A stretch of DNA of 6,006 bases from Chloroflexota bacterium (GTDB taxonomy: Bacteria; Chloroflexota; Anaerolineae; UBA1429), in NCBI GenBank assembly GCA_012513595.1, contig JAAZBY010000643.1:1-6006 (forward strand), read 5' to 3'. This document shows positions 1-6,006 of the stretch, piece after piece (the stretch's first letter is position 1; each line of letters opens with the position of its first letter). The translations under genes and the position numbers were made by a program. The notes beneath the pieces were generated by a model. It made no database searches. It was not told the origin of the DNA and was given only the letters and a program-made list of their open reading frames with translations.

Positions 1-1060
1 CGTGATCTACCTGGGCCTTCTCTCCACGGCCACCGTGTCGACTGCCCAGGCCCTCGGCATCCCCACTGCGGTTACCCTCACGGACATGTGGGCAATCTGC
101 CCGGTGGGCACCCTGCTGCGCCACGATGGGGAGCTGTGTACCGGCCCCGCCGACCTCGGCGACTGCGTCCGCTGCCTGACGAGCATGGGCCCGCGCGGCG
201 GCGCCTTCGCTGGACTGGCCCGGGCCCTGCCCCCCTGGCTGTGGCGGGCGATGGGGGGCGCGGCTTCGCTGCCGGGCCTGGGGCGCCTGCCCTACTTCTC
301 CTGGCTGCGGGCCCTTGGCGAGCGGCCCGCGCAGGTGCGGCAGGCGCTTCTGTCGGCGGGCGCCCTGCTCAGCCCCGGCCGCTTTCTGGTGACGATGCTG
401 GAGCGCAACGGCTACCCGGCCGGGTCCGTGCGGGCGCTCCCCCACGGGGTGGAGAGCCCCGAGCGGCTGCGCCGCCCGACGCCGGTGTGTGGCGGGGGCC
501 CCCTGCGGCTGGGGTACATCGGGCCCCTGGCCTGGTTCAAGGGCGCGCACGTGCCCGTGGAGGCCTTCCGGCGTCTGCCGGCAGGCGCGGACCTGACGCT
601 GGCCTACTATGGCGCCCCGGCCGATGGCGAGGAGCCGGGCTCCTACGCCCGGAACCTGATGGCGCGCATCGCCGCCACCCCTGGCGCGTCGCACCGCGGC
701 GCCTTCCCCAACGAGCGGGTGGCGCAGGTGTTGGCCGAGATCGACGTGCTGCTGATGCCGTCCCTGTGCTATGAGAACACGCCCCTGGTGATCTATGAGG
801 CCCTGGCCAGTGGGACGCCGGTCATCGCCACCGCCGAGGGCGGTATGCGCGAACTGGTCGAGGAGCTGGGCGGCGGCTGGCTGCTCCCCCGCGGCGACGT
901 CGCCGCGCTGGCGGACCTTCTGCAGCGCTTGCGCGAATACCCCGATGAGGTGCGCCGCATGGCCGACACCATCCGCCCCGTCCCCAGCCTCGCGGAGCAC
1001 GTCGAGGCGCTGGAGGGCGTCTATGCGAGGCTGACCCGGACGGGAGGCCAACGTGACTGA
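1..1060 (+). CDS. GT4-family glycosyltransferase, 5'-truncated by window edge
   Basis: This is the C-terminal 352 residues of a retaining GT-B glycosyltransferase of family GT4, which would transfer a sugar from a nucleotide-sugar donor to a growing glycan on the cytoplasmic face of the membrane. The reading frame is open from the first base. The GTG at position 2 is not a credible start: alignment by eye with the paralogue at 2477-3766 places it near that protein's residue 107, so about 106 residues of the N-terminal Rossmann domain lie upstream. Visible in order (numbered from base 2): a TLTDMW segment (25-30) and four cysteines (C33, C46, C55, C58) as in ExpE7-like GT4 enzymes; a hydrophobic/basic linker (60-120) about 25 residues longer than in the paralogue; LSPGRFL (123-129); the donor-domain start GYIGPLAWFKG with K180; and the E-x7-E motif E258/E266 in YENTPLVIYEA. 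It ends inside the start region of the next gene (8-base overlap). The family call is firm; the donor and linkage are unknown. Confidence 0.9.
   Translation, partial: VIYLGLLSTATVSTAQALGIPTAVTLTDMWAICPVGTLLRHDGELCTGPADLGDCVRCLTSMGPRGGAFAGLARALPPWLWRAMGGAASLPGLGRLPYFSWLRALGERPAQVRQALLSAGALLSPGRFLVTMLERNGYPAGSVRALPHGVESPERLRRPTPVCGGGPLRLGYIGPLAWFKGAHVPVEAFRRLPAGADLTLAYYGAPADGEEPGSYARNLMARIAATPGASHRGAFPNERVAQVLAEIDVLLMPSLCYENTPLVIYEALASGTPVIATAEGGMRELVEELGGGWLLPRGDVAALADLLQRLREYPDEVRRMADTIRPVPSLAEHVEALEGVYARLTRTGGQRD
1042..1047 (+). promoter_or_regulatory. Ribosome binding site for the GTG-started glycosyltransferase
   Basis: GGGAGG lies five bases before the GTG at 1053, inside the last codons of the preceding gene. 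It is the reason for choosing this GTG, which has no in-frame ATG close by that would keep the first beta strand intact. Confidence 0.65.
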
Positions 1061-2477
1061 AGCCCTATCCCCCACCCCCCGCAGGACGCGCGTCCTGCTC
1101 ATCTCGCCGGACGTGGTCGGCCCGCGGATGGCCGGCTCCGGCATCCGTGCCTGGAACCTGGCCCGCGTGCTGGCCCCCAGCTGCGACGTCCTCCTGGCCG
1201 CTCCCACCTCGGGGGCCGTGGCGACGCCAGGCTTTCGCCTGCTGAGCGTGACGCTCGACGCGCCGGCGGAGATCGACGAGGCCCTCGCCTGGGCCGAGGT
1301 GGTCGTTTCCAACGGCAACCTCCTGCACGACTACCCGCAACTGACCGACCTGTCCGTGCCCTGGGTGGTGGACGCCTACGTCCCCACGCCGACGGAGGCG
1401 CTGGCCGCCAACCAGCACCGCGACCAGGCCGAGCGGCTGGCCGGCCATGCCGTGGATACCCGCGCCGTCAACCGCTTCCTGGCGCGGGCCGACCTGGTTC
1501 TGTGCGCCAGCGAACGCCAGCGCGACCTCTACCTGGGCCTGCTCGCCGCCCTGGGCAGGCTGAACCCGCTTAACTATGACGCGGACCCATCGCTGCGCGC
1601 CCTGGTCGACGTGGTGCCTTACGGCCTGCCCGCCGAGCCGCCCGTGCACACCCGCGCGGTGCTCAAGGGCGCTGAGCCCGGCATCCGGCCTGAGGACAAG
1701 GTGCTGCTGTGGGGTGGCGGGATCTGGAACTGGTTTGACCCCCTGACCCTCATCGAGGCGGTGGCGCTGGTGGCCGCGCAACGCGACGACGTGCGCCTGT
1801 GCTTCCCCGGCGCGCGCCATCCCTACGTCGAGCGCGTCCCCGATATGGAGATGCGCGCCCGGGCGGCGGCCCTTGCGGACAGCCTGGGCCTCACCGATCG
1901 GCACGTCTTCTTCCGCGAGTGGACGGCCTACGAGGACCGCCCCAACTACCTGCTCGAGGCGGACCTGGGCGTCTCCATGCACCCGGCGGGGCTGGAGGCG
2001 CGCTTTTCCTACCGGACGCGCATGCTGGACTACCTCTGGGCCGGGCTGCCGATGGTCGTGAGCGATGGAGACCTCTTTGCCGACCTGGTCCGCGCCCACG
2101 GCCTGGGGCGCGTGGTGGCCCCGGGGGACGTGCAGGGCCTAGCCACGGCCATCCTGGGCCTCCTGGCCGAGCCCGACGCCCGCGGCAGCCGTGCGGAGGC
2201 CTTCCGCCGGGTGGCGGCGGGCATGTCGTGGGAGGTGGTGGCGCGCCCGCTGATCGCCTTTTGCCAGCGGCCGCACCTGGCGCCCGACCGGCAGGCCGGC
2301 TATACGAGCGGGGACCCCTACGAGGTCGCCACGCTGCGGCGCGATGCGGAAGAGGCCCGCCAACGCATCGAGGCGCTCGAGGCCCTCGTGGCTGGCTACC
2401 AGAACGGGCGCCTCATGCGGGCGCTGGCCGCCCTGCAGGGCTGGCGGCAGCGGTTGCCCTGGAGAAAGAAGACCTGA
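1053..2477 (+). CDS. GT4-type (GT-B fold) glycosyltransferase with C-terminal coiled coil
   Basis: This is a complete 474-residue GT-B glycosyltransferase, probably cytoplasmic and acting in surface glycan assembly. The first strand RVLLISPD (13-20) is followed by a glycine-rich loop, GPRMAGSGIRAWNLA (23-37), typical of GT4 acceptor domains. The donor domain opens with LLWGGGIWNWFDPLTLIEA (218-236), a signature I recognise from a GT4 subgroup common in polysaccharide clusters. The segment FSYRTRMLDYLWAGLP (318-333) sits where other GT4 enzymes carry E-x7-E, so the first Glu is replaced by F318 and the second by D326. Residues about 426-450 form a charged heptad-like helix, followed by a basic tail ending in PWRKKT, which could contact membrane or partner proteins (inference). 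The length exceeds a minimal GT4 mainly because of this tail. The gene overlaps its upstream neighbour by 8 bases and its downstream neighbour by one (TGATG). Its subtype clearly differs from the two flanking GTs. Substrates are unknown. Confidence 0.9.
   Translation: MTEALSPTPRRTRVLLISPDVVGPRMAGSGIRAWNLARVLAPSCDVLLAAPTSGAVATPGFRLLSVTLDAPAEIDEALAWAEVVVSNGNLLHDYPQLTDLSVPWVVDAYVPTPTEALAANQHRDQAERLAGHAVDTRAVNRFLARADLVLCASERQRDLYLGLLAALGRLNPLNYDADPSLRALVDVVPYGLPAEPPVHTRAVLKGAEPGIRPEDKVLLWGGGIWNWFDPLTLIEAVALVAAQRDDVRLCFPGARHPYVERVPDMEMRARAAALADSLGLTDRHVFFREWTAYEDRPNYLLEADLGVSMHPAGLEARFSYRTRMLDYLWAGLPMVVSDGDLFADLVRAHGLGRVVAPGDVQGLATAILGLLAEPDARGSRAEAFRRVAAGMSWEVVARPLIAFCQRPHLAPDRQAGYTSGDPYEVATLRRDAEEARQRIEALEALVAGYQNGRLMRALAALQGWRQRLPWRKKT
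2461..2471 (+). promoter_or_regulatory. Weak purine-rich ribosome binding region before ATG 2477
   Basis: GGAGAAAGAAG precedes the ATG at 2477. The GGAG core is 12 bases from the start, longer than ideal. Because the upstream stop and this start share a base (TGATG, 2475-2479), re-initiation by ribosomes finishing the previous gene is likely to contribute (inference). Confidence 0.4.
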
Positions 2478-3766
2478 TGCGCATCCTGTACCTCGTTCAC
2501 CAGTACCTGCCGCGGCACAAGGCGGGCACCGAGATCTATACGCACTCGCTGGCCAAGGCCATGAGCGCCCGGCACGACTGCCTCGTCTATACCCACGAGC
2601 CGGCCCTGGACGGCGGAGGGGCGCCCTTCGTCGAGGATAGTTTTGAGGGCGTCCGCGTGCGCCGCGTGGCCGCCTACAGCCGCGGCAGCGCGCCCCGCTC
2701 ACCGATCGGGCTGTTCGAGCGCTCTTACCGCAACCCGGCCATGGCCGCGGACCTGCGCGGGACGCTGGAGCGCTTCCGCCCCGACGTGGTGCACGTGCAA
2801 CACCTCAAGGACCTCTCGGTCGACGTGCTGTCGGCCGTGCACAGGGCGGGTGTGCCGATCGTCTACACGCTGAACGACTTCTGGGGGGTGTGCCCGAACG
2901 CCCAGCTCGTGCGCCCGGGCGGGGGCATCTGCTACGGGGCACCCTTGTGGCTGGCCTGCGGGCGCTGCGCCGCGTACCGGCTGGGTCAGCCGGCCCTGAC
3001 GCTGGCCGCCCCGGCCATGGCTCCGCTCTTCGCCCGGAGGCAGCGCATTCTGCGACACGAGATGGCCCACGTCGACCTCTTCCTGGCTCCCTCGGCGTTC
3101 CTGCGCGACAAGTACGTGGCCCACGGCTACCCCGCGGACAGGTTCCGCGTCGTCGAGTATGGGCTGGACGTTGCCCGCCTGGCCGGCTGCCTCAGCGAGC
3201 GCCAGGGCTTCCGCAAGCGGTACGCCTACATCGGCTCACTGGCCTGGCAGAAGGGCGTACACGTGCTCATAGAGGCCTTCCGCCGGCTGGCGGAGCCCGG
3301 CGCCGAGCTGCGCATCTGGGGCGGCGACCAGGCCTTCCCCGATTACGCCCGCAACCTGCGTCGCGCTGCCGCGGGCTGCGTGGGCATCCGCTTTGAGGGC
3401 GAGCTCGACTCGAACCGCATCGGCGAGGCCCTGGCCTGGGCCGACTATCAGGTGATCCCTTCGGTCTGGTTCGAGAACTCGCCGGTGACGATCCGCGAGG
3501 CCTACCACTGCCAGGTGCCGGTCATCGCCTCCCGGCTGGGCGCCATGACGGAAAAGGTGCCGGACGGCGTCAGCGGGCTGCTGTTCCGCGCCGGGGACGC
3601 GGACGATCTGGCCCGCGTGCTGCGCAGGACCCTCGACGAGCCCGCGCTGCTCCCGTCCCTGCGGGCCGGCATCCCCAAGGTCGTGACGATGGATGAGCAC
3701 ATCGGCGAGATCGAGCGAATCTACGCGCAGCTCCTGGAGGCACGCGGGAATGGCGACGTTGGCTAG
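2477..3766 (+). CDS. GT4-family glycosyltransferase (ExpE7-like type), complete
   Basis: This is a complete 429-residue GT-B glycosyltransferase of family GT4. The frame is open upstream to 1799, but the ATG at 2477 is chosen because the protein then opens with the canonical first strand MRILYLVHQYLP and the loop KAGTEIYTHSLAKAM (15-29), and because it abuts the preceding stop. Order: acceptor domain 1-230, including VVHVQHL (104-110), TLNDFWGVCP (131-140) and cysteines C139, C152, C161 and C164; APSAFL (204-209), typical of the domain end; donor domain from YIGSLAWQKGVHV (251-263) with K259 as the probable donor-phosphate lysine; the E-x7-E pair E333/E341 in FENSPVTIREA; and PVIASRLGAMTEKV after it. 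It matches the 5'-truncated gene at 1-1060 throughout, with identical cysteine spacing, so the two are diverged paralogues. The next gene starts within its last 17 bases. A role in extending a lipid-linked surface glycan is inferred. Donor and acceptor cannot be assigned. Confidence 0.92.
   Translation: MRILYLVHQYLPRHKAGTEIYTHSLAKAMSARHDCLVYTHEPALDGGGAPFVEDSFEGVRVRRVAAYSRGSAPRSPIGLFERSYRNPAMAADLRGTLERFRPDVVHVQHLKDLSVDVLSAVHRAGVPIVYTLNDFWGVCPNAQLVRPGGGICYGAPLWLACGRCAAYRLGQPALTLAAPAMAPLFARRQRILRHEMAHVDLFLAPSAFLRDKYVAHGYPADRFRVVEYGLDVARLAGCLSERQGFRKRYAYIGSLAWQKGVHVLIEAFRRLAEPGAELRIWGGDQAFPDYARNLRRAAAGCVGIRFEGELDSNRIGEALAWADYQVIPSVWFENSPVTIREAYHCQVPVIASRLGAMTEKVPDGVSGLLFRAGDADDLARVLRRTLDEPALLPSLRAGIPKVVTMDEHIGEIERIYAQLLEARGNGDVG
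3736..3740 (+). promoter_or_regulatory. Ribosome binding site for the membrane protein gene
   Basis: GGAGG sits nine bases before the ATG at 3750, inside the 3' end of the preceding gene. It decides the start in favour of 3750 over the ATG at 3693, which is deeper inside the upstream gene and adds 19 Ser/Arg-rich residues that look like out-of-frame translation of that gene. Confidence 0.65.
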
Positions 3767-5705
3767 GCGCAGCGTGCGGCCCGCGCTGGTCTTTGCCCTG
3801 CTGACGGGGTGGTTCCTGCTCCTGTGGCCGGCCAACCTGCCCGCCTCGGACGTGTTGCGGACGGCGCTGCTGCTGGCCCGCGCGACGATGCTCCTCCTGC
3901 TGCCCGGCCTGGCGCTGGTCCTGCTCCTGCGGCCGTTTGCTGAGGGCGATCCGTTGCAGGCGCTCTGCCTGGCGCCGCTGGTCAGCCTGGCGCTGTTTCC
4001 GGTGCTGCTCCTGTGGACGGGCCTGCTCGGCGGCGCCTGGGGCGGTACGGCCGTCCTGGTGCTCCTGGGGGCCTCTTCGCTCGTGCTCCTCTGGAGGCTG
4101 GCGCGGACGCCGCTAGCGCTGCCCTCCCGCGGGTCCCTCCTGTGGGCGGGCGCGTTGGGCGGAGTCTTTGCCCTGGCGTTGGCGGTGCGGCTGATGGTGA
4201 TCCGCGGGGTGCCGTACCCCTCCTGGATTGACTCTTACCACCACACGCTGATCACGCAGAAGATAATGGAGGGCGGCCGGGTCCCACAGAACTATCTCCC
4301 CTACGCGCCGATGGAGGGTTTTCACTACCACTTTGGCTTTCACACCTTCTGCGCCTTTCTCGGCTGGCTGACGGGGCTGCCCGCGCATCGGGCAGTGCTG
4401 TGGGGCGGGCAGGTGCTGAACGCTCTCACCGTGCCCTCGCTCTTTCTTTTCGTCGACCGCATAGCCCGCGACCGGCGCGCGGCGCTCCTGGCCGCGGCGA
4501 TCGCCGGGTTGGTCTGCTGGCTGCCGGCTTACTATGTGAACTGGGGGCGCTACCCGCAGCTGGCCGGGCAGCTCATCCTGCCGGCGGGGATCGTGTTACT
4601 GTGGGAGGCGGCCCGCCGGGAGAAGGGTGGCTGGCGCAGCGCCCTGCTGGGGGCGCTCGTGGCGGCCGCCGTGGGGCTGACGCACTATCGCGTGGCCATC
4701 TTTTTCCTGGCCGGCGCCCTGGTGACGGCTACCGTGGCGGCGGTGCGCGCCCGTCGCGCGCCGGGACGGATCCTCCGGACCGCTGCGAGGCTGGCTTTGC
4801 TGGGCGCACTGGCCCTGGCGCTGGTGCTGCCCTGGCTGCCGTCTCTCCTGGGCAAGTCCTCCGAGGCCGCCCAAGAGGTGGCCGCGCGCGGCGACGTCGG
4901 CCAGACCGACTATTTCACCCTCGACTTTGTCCTGGCCATGGGCCTGCCCCGGCGTTTCCTGATGGCCTCATTGGCTGGCGCCGTGTGGGTGCTGGCCCGG
5001 GCGCGGCGGAGGCCGCTCGGGGCGCTGATCCTCCTGTGGCTGGGGTTGCTCATCTTCCTGGCCAACCCGGAGGCGTCGGGCATTCCGTCGGGGTTCATCG
5101 AGAACGGCGCGGTCATCGTGGCGCTCTACCTGCCGGCGGCGCTGGTCCTGGGGCTGGCGATTTCCGATGCGGCCGATCTTCTCACTCGGCGCACCGGCCG
5201 GCGCTGGTGGGTGGAGGGGGCCGTGGCGCTGGGGCTGGCCGTCGCCGTCTATCTGGGGGTCGGAGACAAACTGGCCTGGGGCTTCGAGCCCGGTCGCCAG
5301 TTTGTGACCAACAGCGACCTGGCCGCGTTCCAGTGGATCGCCGAGCAGACGCCGCCCGGGGCACGCTTCGCCGTGGCCTCCAACTTTTGGCTGGCGGAGG
5401 GCCTCGAGGGGGTTGACGGCGGCCAATGGATCCCGTACGCCACGGGCCGCCAGGTCAGCGTACCGCCGATGATCTACATCAACGAGGCCACCCCGGAGCA
5501 GATCGCTACCGCCAACGCCCTGGCACGGCGGATGACCGCCGCCGCGTCACCGCCCGAGTTCGCCGGGATCCTGCGCGAAGAGGGGATCGGCTACGCCTAC
5601 CGGGGCCTGCGCAAGACGCCCTCCTGGTACGCCTACCTGGAGGACTCGGCGGCCTTTGAGCTCCTCTACGACCACGAGAGCGTGCGCATCTACCGCCTGC
5701 GCTAG
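3750..5705 (+). CDS. Polytopic membrane protein with C-terminal soluble domain, GT-C glycosyltransferase-like
   Basis: This 651-residue integral membrane protein has a basic N-terminus (MATLARRSVR) and about 12-14 hydrophobic segments between residues 11 and 505, for example 11-27, 38-61, 69-90, 99-116, 130-150, 243-262, 346-367, 424-438, 450-471 and 487-505. A polar, probably extracytoplasmic domain follows (about 510-651). Loop 151-195 is the most distinctive part: WIDSYHHTLITQKIMEGG (159-176) followed by VPQN, then HYHFGFHTF (192-200). An acidic residue with nearby Tyr/His in the first large loop (D161, Y163, H164), then a Gly and Pro, recalls the catalytic loop of GT-C enzymes such as the STT3/PglB/AglB and ArnT-like groups. 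Those enzymes use polyprenyl-linked donors on the outer membrane face. I cannot name the family: a DUF6541-like or other uncharacterised membrane protein is an alternative, and a Wzy-type polymerase cannot be excluded. Its 17-base overlap with the upstream GT gene supports a role in the same glycan pathway. Membrane topology is confident; catalysis is inferred. Confidence 0.85.
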   Translation: MATLARRSVRPALVFALLTGWFLLLWPANLPASDVLRTALLLARATMLLLLPGLALVLLLRPFAEGDPLQALCLAPLVSLALFPVLLLWTGLLGGAWGGTAVLVLLGASSLVLLWRLARTPLALPSRGSLLWAGALGGVFALALAVRLMVIRGVPYPSWIDSYHHTLITQKIMEGGRVPQNYLPYAPMEGFHYHFGFHTFCAFLGWLTGLPAHRAVLWGGQVLNALTVPSLFLFVDRIARDRRAALLAAAIAGLVCWLPAYYVNWGRYPQLAGQLILPAGIVLLWEAARREKGGWRSALLGALVAAAVGLTHYRVAIFFLAGALVTATVAAVRARRAPGRILRTAARLALLGALALALVLPWLPSLLGKSSEAAQEVAARGDVGQTDYFTLDFVLAMGLPRRFLMASLAGAVWVLARARRRPLGALILLWLGLLIFLANPEASGIPSGFIENGAVIVALYLPAALVLGLAISDAADLLTRRTGRRWWVEGAVALGLAVAVYLGVGDKLAWGFEPGRQFVTNSDLAAFQWIAEQTPPGARFAVASNFWLAEGLEGVDGGQWIPYATGRQVSVPPMIYINEATPEQIATANALARRMTAAASPPEFAGILREEGIGYAYRGLRKTPSWYAYLEDSAAFELLYDHESVRIYRLR

Positions 5706-5718
5706 CACCCGGCCCGGC

Positions 5719-6006
5719 TCAGTCCTTCGCCAGCCCCAGGCGCGCGTACTGCTCAGGCGGGGCGTCGTTCTCGCGCATCAGCCGCACGAGGTGCTCCACC
5801 ATGCGTGCCTCGACGGCCCCGTCCGCGTCCTCCAGGGGGTGCTCCTGGGCAGGATCGCTCTCCAGGTCGAAGAGCAGCGTGTCGAGTAGGGCGGGGGCAA
5901 TGTCCTTGTTCGTCGGGGCGCGCGCCGGGATCCTGAGCAGCGGCGCCCCCTTGCTAAAGGGCAGCGGCGGCGCCAGCGTCGCGTCGCGCAGCTCCTCAGG
6001 GCTGAA
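5719..6006 (-). CDS. Sulfatase-family protein, C-terminal fragment (continues beyond window)
   Basis: On the minus strand an open frame enters from the window edge and runs 95 codons to a TGA at 5719-5721. The fragment begins FSPEELRDAT and contains LLFDLESDPAQEHPLED (44-60), then VEHLVRLMRENDAPPEQY (70-87), and ends ARLGLAKD. The FDLESDP segment followed by an acidic helix and the NDAPPEQ-(Y/F)-RLGL ending is the usual C-terminal signature of type I sulfatases (alkaline-phosphatase superfamily, arylsulfatase-like). These hydrolyse sulfate esters and need a formylglycine made from a Cys or Ser in an N-terminal C/S-x-P-x-R motif. That catalytic part lies outside the window, so activity and substrate cannot be judged. 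Any signal peptide is also out of view. The gene is convergent with the glycosyltransferase operon, so it has its own promoter and is not co-transcribed. A phosphonate monoester hydrolase of the same superfamily is the main alternative. Confidence 0.8.
   Translation of the reverse strand, partial: FSPEELRDATLAPPLPFSKGAPLLRIPARAPTNKDIAPALLDTLLFDLESDPAQEHPLEDADGAVEARMVEHLVRLMRENDAPPEQYARLGLAKD

Noticed and set aside
88..774. Plus-strand 228-codon frame within the first glycosyltransferase
   Set aside because: It is an out-of-frame, Arg/Pro/Gly-rich shadow of the GT4 coding sequence, with no motif of its own.
1065..2099. Long minus-strand open frame (344 codons) opposite the middle glycosyltransferase
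   Set aside because: Its composition (Gly, Arg, His, Gln, Val rich, low complexity) is that of a mirror frame of a GC-rich gene. It has no recognisable domain and it lies fully opposite a well-supported GT.
1799..2476. In-frame upstream extension of the complete GT4 at 2477
   Set aside because: The added 226 residues are Pro/Gly/Arg/Ala-rich with no fold and overlap the previous gene. The ATG at 2477 gives the canonical GT-B N-terminus.
3693..3749. Upstream ATG for the membrane protein, adding 19 residues
   Set aside because: It has no good Shine-Dalgarno sequence, and the extra Ser/Arg stretch is the shifted reading of the preceding gene. The ATG at 3750 has GGAGG nine bases upstream.
4400..5416. 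Second long plus-strand frame (338 codons) inside the membrane protein gene
   Set aside because: It is Gly/Ala/Arg/Pro-rich with no hydrophobic periodicity or motif, whereas the overlapping frame encodes an evident polytopic membrane protein.
5702..5721. Possible hairpin terminator in the convergent gap (AGCACCCGGCCCGGCT)
   Set aside because: Only three outer pairs form before mismatches, the inner CCGG repeats leave too short a loop, and there is no T-run on either strand.
5656..5889. Plus-strand 77-codon frame at the 3' end
   Set aside because: It straddles the end of the membrane protein gene and runs opposite the sulfatase C-terminus, which has a clear family signature on the minus strand.

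Overview
This GC-rich window (roughly 70% by eye, not counted) is almost wall-to-wall coding. The codons favour G or C in the third position, which is why many long shadow frames appear on both strands. Nothing in it fixes the taxon. The GT4 types, the large GT-C-like membrane protein and the adjacent sulfatase would suit a high-GC, often uncultivated environmental bacterium such as Chloroflexota, Armatimonadota or Planctomycetota. That placement is inference only.

Layout: four plus-strand genes form one tightly packed operon segment (1-5705). They are (1) the C-terminal part of a GT4 glycosyltransferase whose start lies upstream of the window, (2) a complete GT4/GT-B glycosyltransferase of a different subtype with a C-terminal coiled coil, (3) a complete GT4 glycosyltransferase that is a diverged paralogue of gene 1, and (4) a large polytopic membrane protein with a C-terminal soluble domain, resembling GT-C glycosyltransferases. 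Consecutive genes overlap by 8, 1 and 17 bases, which suggests translational coupling. After a 13-base gap, the C-terminal 95 codons of a sulfatase-family protein run in on the minus strand (5719-6006) and continue past the window edge. This gene is convergent with the operon and so not part of it.

How they may work together: three cytoplasmic GT-B enzymes would add sugars one after another to a lipid-linked glycan. The membrane GT-C-like protein could add a sugar from a polyprenyl-phosphate donor, or transfer glycan, on the outer face of the membrane. The most likely setting is a surface polysaccharide (O-antigen, capsule or exopolysaccharide) or protein-glycosylation locus. Donors, acceptors and linkages cannot be read from the sequence. 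The sulfatase could act on sulfated glycans, but a functional link to the operon is not shown.

No RNA gene, mobile element, CRISPR array, clear promoter or convincing terminator was seen. I found no evidence for a wholly new system. The most notable points are the shared four-cysteine pattern in genes 1 and 3, the replaced catalytic-region motifs in the GTs, and the GT-C-like protein that I could not assign to a named family.
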